The notes under the pieces were generated by a model that was not told where the DNA came from, made no database searches, and saw only the letters and a list, made by a program, of their open reading frames with translations. Shown in pieces: positions 56,864 to 64,000 of a stretch of 64,000 bases of DNA. Source of the stretch: Atherinomorus stipes (Eukaryota; Chordata; Actinopteri; Atheriniformes; Atherinidae); NCBI GenBank assembly GCA_023101725.1, contig JALJCO010010480.1, positions 62,001-126,000 on the forward strand, read 5' to 3'. Made by a program: the position numbers and the translations under genes. Numbering within the stretch: the first letter of the stretch is position 1; each line of letters starts with the position of its first letter.

Positions 56864-57225
56864 TGGTGGTTAGCACCGCAGTCTCACAATAAGAAGGTTG
56901 CTAGTTCGATTCCTGGCTGGGGCAGGGGTTCGAACAGTTCCAACAGTGGCCTTCCTGTGTGGAGTTTGCATGTTCTCCCCGTGTATGCGTGCTGGGTACT
57001 CCAGCTTCCTCCCACCATCCAAAGACATGCATGTTAGGTTAATTGACCACTCTAAATTGTCCCTAGGAATGAATGTGAGTGTGAATGGTTGTCTGTCTCT
57101 CTGTGTTGCCCTGCGACAGACTGGAGACCTGTCCAGGTGTTCCTGCCTCTCACCTGATAATAGCTGGGATAGACTCCAGCAACCCCCGCGACCCTGAACT
57201 GGATAAGCGGTACAGAAAATGAATG
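56864..57225 (+). mobile_element. tRNA-derived SINE (fish V-SINE-like)
   Basis: The head GTGGTGGTTAGCACCGCAGT has an A-box-like start and GGTTGCTAGTTCGATTCC is the B box. The body has GCATGTTCTCCCCGTGT, CTTCCTCCCACCATCCAAAG, TTGTCCCTAGGAATGAATGT and TGGATAAGCGGTACAGAAAA, then a GAATGAATG tail, the standard order of a common fish SINE. Confidence 0.88.
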
Positions 57226-59236
57226 AATGCATGAACATGTAATTAAATGTAACAAATAACCTGAACATGTTTTAAAAAAGAATAAACTAAATGAATGAAT
57301 AAATAACCATAACATTTCTCTCTTCTCTTAGAAAATAATGCTTTTGAAAAATAAAAATAAAAATAAAAAGCTGAAGTGTGCCGTTCAACCAAAAATGAAA
57401 TTAAATAGGCTAACAAACACTCGACAGCTTTCTACATCAAACCTGTTTGATTGAAAACTAGAACTATATTTCAGGAACAGCATCATGTCCACGTGTCAGG
57501 TGAGAGACTGCTCTGCTCCCTGCAGTGGAGAGTTTAAATGGGAAGATGTCGGGGAGATGGTGGCGTTATGATGGTCGAGCATACGCCAACTTTAACTCCA
57601 CATCCGTTGAGTGGAGAAGCTGATTTCAGCTGCATTGGTGGAAACTCCAACATGCTTGAAAAGCCTCTGTTCCAAAGTTAAACAGAACCGGACGTCTGGA
57701 TGCTTTCACCGCTTCGCAGGGATCCACCGTTGCATCAGGTCTTATTTGTTAAGGCTGGATCGAAATCTAAGATTATGTAAGCTAATGAAGAGAACGAGGG
57801 TTCATTTTTAAAAAAATAGTTTTTTCTCTTTACACCCGTGGCGCATAAAAATAATCACAGGAACGGACAGTCCCAACTACAGAAGCTGGGTACAGGTGAA
57901 GCCCTTAAACATGCAGCGTAACGTATGCTGACAAAGAAAAACAGATGGATCCAAAGTTTGTTAAACTGAAACAAACAAACAAAAAAAAAAAAAAGAGTTA
58001 AAATGTTCCCTAAACGGCATCAGTTGAACGTCCTACAGCACGGCTTCCACGGGGAGTCCCCGCTCCCTCTCTGCAGGTCGCTCCCATCTCCAGGCTCAGA
58101 AGGTGGGGGCGACCTGCGTGAGGGTCAGGCCGTGCCTCAACAAACTGGTGGCAGCGCCAGCACGTGCTGCTTCGTCGTTCAAACCCATTTTTTGCTAATT
58201 TTTTTCATAGAAACACTCAAAAATGACGTCGGGACTGAAGCTGTATGTTGTGACGATGTAGTAAAACCAAGCAGTAACAGAAAAAGACTATAAATGTAAA
58301 GATACTTTACATCTGTTATATTCAGTGATGTCGCCTGTCACAATAATGCGACTTTGGCACCTAGAGGGTTAATTATGTAGCCTGATGTAAACCTTCACAA
58401 TACCTTAATCAACTCAAGTATAGGATGCTGACAGATTCACATGCTGTATCTATCACTCCGTTTACATGCAGCCATTAACCCTTTCATAACCAGAATATTA
58501 GCAATAACCCGGTTCGCCCACGGCCATTTAAACACGGGAAAAACCCGAATATGCTCATGTTCTGCTTTTTAACTAAAAGCCCTAAAGTTCCCCTTGAAGT
58601 TTAGCACCTAGCTTGTTAAGCAGGTGAGCAGTCGGCTAATTAATGCTCAGCTGTGCAACTGCAGACGGCTACTTCACCACAGAGACAAATAAATCATGAA
58701 TGCAAGTTATAACTTAACAGAGGGCACATGAGGGGGCAAACGGTACACTCAACTCATTTATTTATGTATTACCTGGTTGGTGGGGCACGGGAGGAGCGGG
58801 TCGTGGGTTGCAGCTGCGCATGTCTGCTGCACGTTTGTGTTCATGTTGACCAGGGAAGAGAGGCGAGCGCAGGTGGGGAGGGGGTGGAGAGAATATTAAC
58901 TGGGACATTATTATCACACCCTTTTAATCCCAGAGCTTTTTTTAGGTGATCATTTCAGCATGGGCCACATACACTGAAGAAAAAGAAAAAAAACGAACTT
59001 TCAAAAGGGCACTTGCTCGGTCCAGAGGGCAACCTGTCTACCTGTGCAGGCCACTGGCTATCATGTCAGTATGGAGCACATCTCTGAGGAATGTTTCCAA
59101 CACCTGCTTGGATCTGTGACACCAAGAATAAAAGGTGTTTATGATGGAAGATGGGGTCCAGCTCAGTTCTAGAAGGTGGACCTGACAAAGTGGTCAATAA
59201 ACTGTTTGGAAAGTTACTTTCCAAAAAAATCAATTA
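57226..59236. other. Unassigned sequence
   Basis: No recognisable gene. Several weak open frames of 60-96 codons lack motifs. Moderate GC around 58020-58140 might be an exon remnant but no splice-consistent frame was found. Confidence 0.35.
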
Positions 59237-59794
59237 TACCGTATTTTCCGGACTAAAGTCGCTCCTGAATACAAGTCCCATCAGTCAAAAAGTGCATCAT
59301 GAACAGGAAAAAAACATATAAGTCGCACCGGACTATAAGTCGTATTTATTCATTGAAAATAGGGTGAAAATAGGGTGAATTTTCATATCCTACTTGTTAC
59401 CGCTAAAATTTACCCAATCAATCTAATTCCAAAGTCAATTCCTGTAAATGATCTTAAATATTGTAACTAAGAAGGATAAACATGCTTTTTGAGGATTTGT
59501 TCCACGACACAGGCAGAACAGCCAGATGTTCAAAATGAACTCCTCTCACTGAGATAAGGCTATTTTGGGATTTTTGCCTGTGGAGCAGAATATGTAGTTA
59601 TCACAAGCCTGGATCGCCCTCTTTTGACATTAGATGGTAATATTTACTCCTTGGTTTATGTCAGTCAATATGAATTGATACTTAAAAATGAGAAATTGTA
59701 TATTTTGATAAATAAGTCGCACTGGACTATAAGTCGCACAAGCTGCCAAACTATGAAAAAAAAGTGCGACTTATAGTCCGGAAAAAATACGGTA
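59237..59794. mobile_element. MITE with TACCGTATTTTCCGGACT ends (558 bp)
   Basis: TACCGTATTTTCCGGACT at the left and AGTCCGGAAAAAATACGGTA at the right. CTATAAGTCGCAC and its complement recur inside. Non-coding; TA at the borders fits a Tc/mariner-like target but is part of the repeat. Confidence 0.8.
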
Positions 59795-60045
59795 GTTACA
59801 AAATACATCTCCCAAAAAGTAACAATGTAAGAAATAGTTACAGTGAAATAAAAATAAGTAATTACTCTGTACTTTTTAAAAAGTTGCCTTTGATGGAATA
59901 ATTTAATCTCTATGTGGAATTATTCATGATGAAAGTGAATATTAGATCTCACTAAATGAACTTAAATCATATAAATCACAGACACTCAGACTGATGAATG
60001 TACACTCTTGTACAGCTGACCAGTAAATAAGACATCACTGATGTA

Positions 60046-63004
60046 TAAAGCCAGGATCAGACGACACGATGGTTCACGACGGTCGCTATGTCAGATTAAC
60101 AGACATTGTGTCATAAAATCGAACGGTGTCTTGTTACTCGCGAGTGGTCACACGACAAGAACGGCACCAGACAGACAACCGTCTGATCATCGGGAGGCGG
60201 GACAAGCAGCTGTCAATCACTTGGTTTGGAGCCTCTGAATTGACTGTTTGGGTCACTCATGAAATGCTAAGTGGATGTGAGACATCAGTTCCTGTCCATT
60301 ATTGAAGTGTTGGACTTGTGACAAAGATGTTTTTCCCAACATAATCTGTTTACTGGTATTCTGGCAACTCTGCTGTTCCAGTTTCACTGTGGAGCCTGTT
60401 TTTAGTTGGAAACAGGATTAAATCCACGATGCACATCCTCACTGCTTATCTTTGAAAAAGAGCTCGCTGAGAAACTGGACTCTGATCAGCGCTGTTGCTT
60501 CCACCAGGAGCATCACGCACTGAAGCAGGACCATCAGGCTGACCACAGTCCTGCCACCAGAGTAACGTCCGGCCGACCCAGTGATGCCATTTTATAAACT
60601 GCCATAAAGTGAAATAAAGTGTGTTGTTCTATACAAATGCACACGCATGCATCCTCACAGGTGTGCGCTCCATCAGTGCCGCCAGCAGAACGTGCGTCGG
60701 AAACCACGGCAACCACATGAAATCACACACATGATGAATTAAGAGCTGCTGAGTGCACGAGTACGTACATGAGTGTGTCGTATTTGTTCATCTCATTGAG
60801 CGCAATGTCAGTTATGTTGCGGTGTTTTTATTTAAACACAAAAGCCCTATTCTGACAGGATTAGTATTACCCAGGGACCACATGTAATTTGTAATAATTA
60901 CAGAGGTTGTCTGTGATTTTAATCCCGTGTGAATCGGCCATGTCTGTGATTTGCGATGTAATAATTCCCCCGCAAATTACCTGCTATAATTTGCTAAACT
61001 CAGAGGTCCTCTGATGATACTAATCCAATGTGAATAGGCGTCTCTGTGATTTGGAGAGAAATGACACGCGATTTGGCGGTACCGGATGCATTTCATTTCC
61101 TTTTTGGTGAAGAATGGACGCTGAAAATAGGTTTTCCTTCCAAATAACAATGTTGATAATAATTCATAAAGCATTAACTTTGGAGTCGGAGTGATCAGGG
61201 GTAGTTTCAACAGTCATATGGCCGTAAATGGCACTTTCCCACAATGACAAACATTTGTTTTGGACAACATGCAAACAGGGTGCAAGTTCTCAAAGGAACA
61301 CTGTAATCGGGAGCAGCTCCCTCGTACTTTTCATGCTGCATTCGCGTGAAACCGGGCAGACCGACGACATCCGCTGCATGTAAAGTTATCACCAGCCTCT
61401 ATGTGAAGACGTGGTCCATCAGTTACAGTGACATCAGTCCACATCTGTTCGGTTGTCATGGCGATGTCGTATTGTTTTCCCTGACCCACGTTTTACCGTC
61501 TTTCGCTCGGCTTCATTGATTAAAATGACATCTGGTTTGTTACCAACGGCCGTCTGCCCGACTGCACGTGAACGCAGCATCAGTGAGACGCTGGTTTCTC
61601 CCACTGCAGCGCGGTGACTTTTCAAAGGCATTACCTCGAACTGAGCTGAAAACTCCGGTGTGTCCGGTGAGTTTCTGTGTTTTCCTGCTGTCACGCTTCT
61701 CCCGAACGCAAAAACATGGCGATACGACATGGCAGCCCCCACCGAGCCGCCCCGCTCGATGTGTAAATGAATGATACGAACGGCAAATTTAGAACTTAGA
61801 GGAGCACTTCAGTTTGTTGATGGGAGTGATTACTGATTAATGAAAAAACACTTTTGAACCAAATAATCAGTTTTTGTGAATAAATAACAGGAGAACTTAC
61901 ACAATATCCCTTTAAAGCATTGGTAATGACGGTCCGCGAGTGAAACACATTTGTCTCTGAATGATCGTGCGCTGGTGATGGAAACGCAACTCGTATGAGA
62001 AGACGTTGGGCAATACGCAGCGAATTAATATCTGCTGCATGTCTGTGAATTTCAGTGAAATCTCAGACTTCAGCCAGCCTGTGTGAATGTGCCACAGAAA
62101 AAACAGACGTCGGGGGTAATTTATTACATGTGGTCCCTAAATAATACTAATCCCGTCAGAATACGGCTAAAGTGTGCTTTTTCTATGACCTCTGAGTTTA
62201 GCAAATTATAGCAGGTAATTTGCAGGGCAAATATTATATTGCAAATCACAGACATGGCCGATTCACACGGGATTAAAATCACAGACAACCTCTGTAATTA
62301 TTACAAATTACATGTGGTCCTTAAGTAATACAAATCCCGTCAGAATAGGGCTTTTGTCATAGATTAGAGAGTCACATACGTGAATGCTTGGTGCTGTGAA
62401 CTACTGTTGACTACTAGTGATAGAAAGTACACATCGTGTGGAGATGTTTCCAGTTAATAAAGTATTGGAGAGAGATACACTCTTGAATGTTCGTGGAAGT
62501 GTAACACTGTTGAAAATAAATTTGGCACACCCAGTATTGTTTTTTTTCTGCTTCCAGTAGTTTGGGCTCTCCATTCTGCACATCTTAGAGGAGGAAACTG
62601 ATGCCACAGCTCCACAAATCTCTCCTCCGCTCCACCGGACAGCGACTGCGTCTCTCCTCCTTTCCTCCATTGTTGTTTGTGTACTGGCGCTCCTGAGTGT
62701 CTGTCTGGTGGAAGCGAGAGGCGTGCTGTCCTCCTATTGGTCAATATGTAGGGACACGTCGCAGGACATGTCACACTAGACGGACAAAACCAAAATATTC
62801 TGACACGCCAGTCTTCCTGCGTCGTGGTCGTGAAGCGTAGCAGACGGCAAATCGTCAATCACTGATTATGTCACACTACACGGAGTGAAGACGCGACGTC
62901 CTGTTATCCCACAGCGCAGAATCGGGTAGAACAGTGAGCGACTGTCTGCAACGTCTCCGTCGGGCCAAAATCGGTCTGAATTCGTGTGGTCTGATCCAGG
63001 CTTT
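60046..63004. mobile_element. Outer inverted-repeat element (about 2.96 kb)
   Basis: TAAAGCCAGGATCAGACGAC at the left and, inverted, TAAAGCCTGGATCAGACCAC at the right. Sub-termini are GC/CG-rich with ACACGACAAG-type blocks. No transposase is recognisable. It contains the inner foldback at 60838-62356. It ends only 29 bp beyond the psmd11 stop codon. Confidence 0.7.
60838..62356. mobile_element. Inner foldback element with repeated termini (about 1.52 kb)
   Basis: ACAAAAGCCCTATTCTGACA at the left pairs with GTCAGAATAGGGCTTTTGT at the right. The terminal block GACCACATGTAATTTGTAAT occurs once on the left and, inverted, twice on the right (62114-62172 degraded, and 62285-62350), with CTCTGAGTTTAGCAAATTAT between. 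Non-coding. Confidence 0.75.
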
Positions 63005-63032
63005 AATGAATAAATAATCCAGGGGGCTGACC

Positions 63033-63670
<638 letters not shown>

Positions 63671-63708
63671 ACAAGGTCCAGGGGGACAGGACAGCCGTGA
63701 AACATCAC

Positions 63709-64000
63709 AGTACATCTCTTTTTGTCTTGGGACTAGATAGTACAGTTGTCTCTGGTCTATTCCTACCCTCCCATGACAGAACAGGCTAAATTCACAAGTG
63801 ACAAGAAAATGAAAAAGTCCAAATGAATACTATTTGCTAAATTATGATTCAGTGAAATCTCACTTGTGACTGTGGTTGGAAAGAATATCAATAAATAAAT
63901 GCATAAATAAAATCAGATGACACTGGAAACTCTCTTGTTCTGTCCCACTTCTCTTTCTTCCCTGTCTTCTCTGATAATGTCTTCTCTAAAGGTGGGACTT
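63709..64000. other. psmd11 intron, non-coding
   Basis: AT-rich with no exon recognised on either strand. Confidence 0.5.

Overview
The window reads as nuclear DNA from a ray-finned fish, probably a percomorph teleost. The evidence is vertebrate-style split genes with GT-AG introns, the last exons of a PSMD11 (26S proteasome Rpn6) homologue at the right edge, and a fish-typical mix of mobile elements: Kolobok, PIF/Harbinger, hAT, TTAA and TA foldback MITEs, a Rex/CR1/L2-type LINE, tRNA-derived SINEs and an LTR element with a tRNA-Pro-like primer site. Almost nothing between the satellite and psmd11 is host single-copy coding sequence.

Layout. 1-15177: a tandem satellite, 39 copies of a nearly invariant 387-bp unit, running off the left edge. 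15178-29390: 'element A'. A gene for a P2X7 C-terminal (ballast/P2X7C) domain protein lies on + (15322-16920) and an eight-exon THAP-Kolobok transposase gene on - (28923-19098). The two converge on a 1.77-kb nested palindrome. A Kolobok-like terminus with TTAA lies at 29386. 29391-31277: a hAT MITE and AT-rich sequence. 31278-37336: 'element B', a second copy with the same design. A decayed Kolobok transposase lies on +, is interrupted by a Harbinger element, and converges on a P2X7C gene on - (37049-35557); a TTAA-flanked end lies at 37336. 37383-39010: remnants of a two-gene PIF/Harbinger element. 39872-42674: a Kolobok-type end fragment and a non-coding LTR element. 42678-43815 and 55712-56812: two copies of a TA-flanked foldback. 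43.99-48.33 kb: a hAT transposase pseudogene and a LINE, the LINE carrying a Harbinger MITE and a diverged relative of the left-hand satellite. 49-63 kb: MITEs, SINEs and large nested inverted-repeat elements. 63033-63670: psmd11 3' exons on -.

The most interesting pattern is the repeated tail-to-tail pairing of a Kolobok-THAP transposase with a P2X7C-domain gene. It suggests a two-gene transposon, or a co-maintained derivative, in which the cysteine-rich P2X7C protein is the accessory factor. In copy A all eight transposase exons splice in frame (711 codons) with THAP ligands and candidate catalytic acidic residues present, although the introns are full of other transposons. In copy B the transposase is broken in several places.

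Exon boundaries and identities come from reading the sequence and from family knowledge. No search or alignment program was run.
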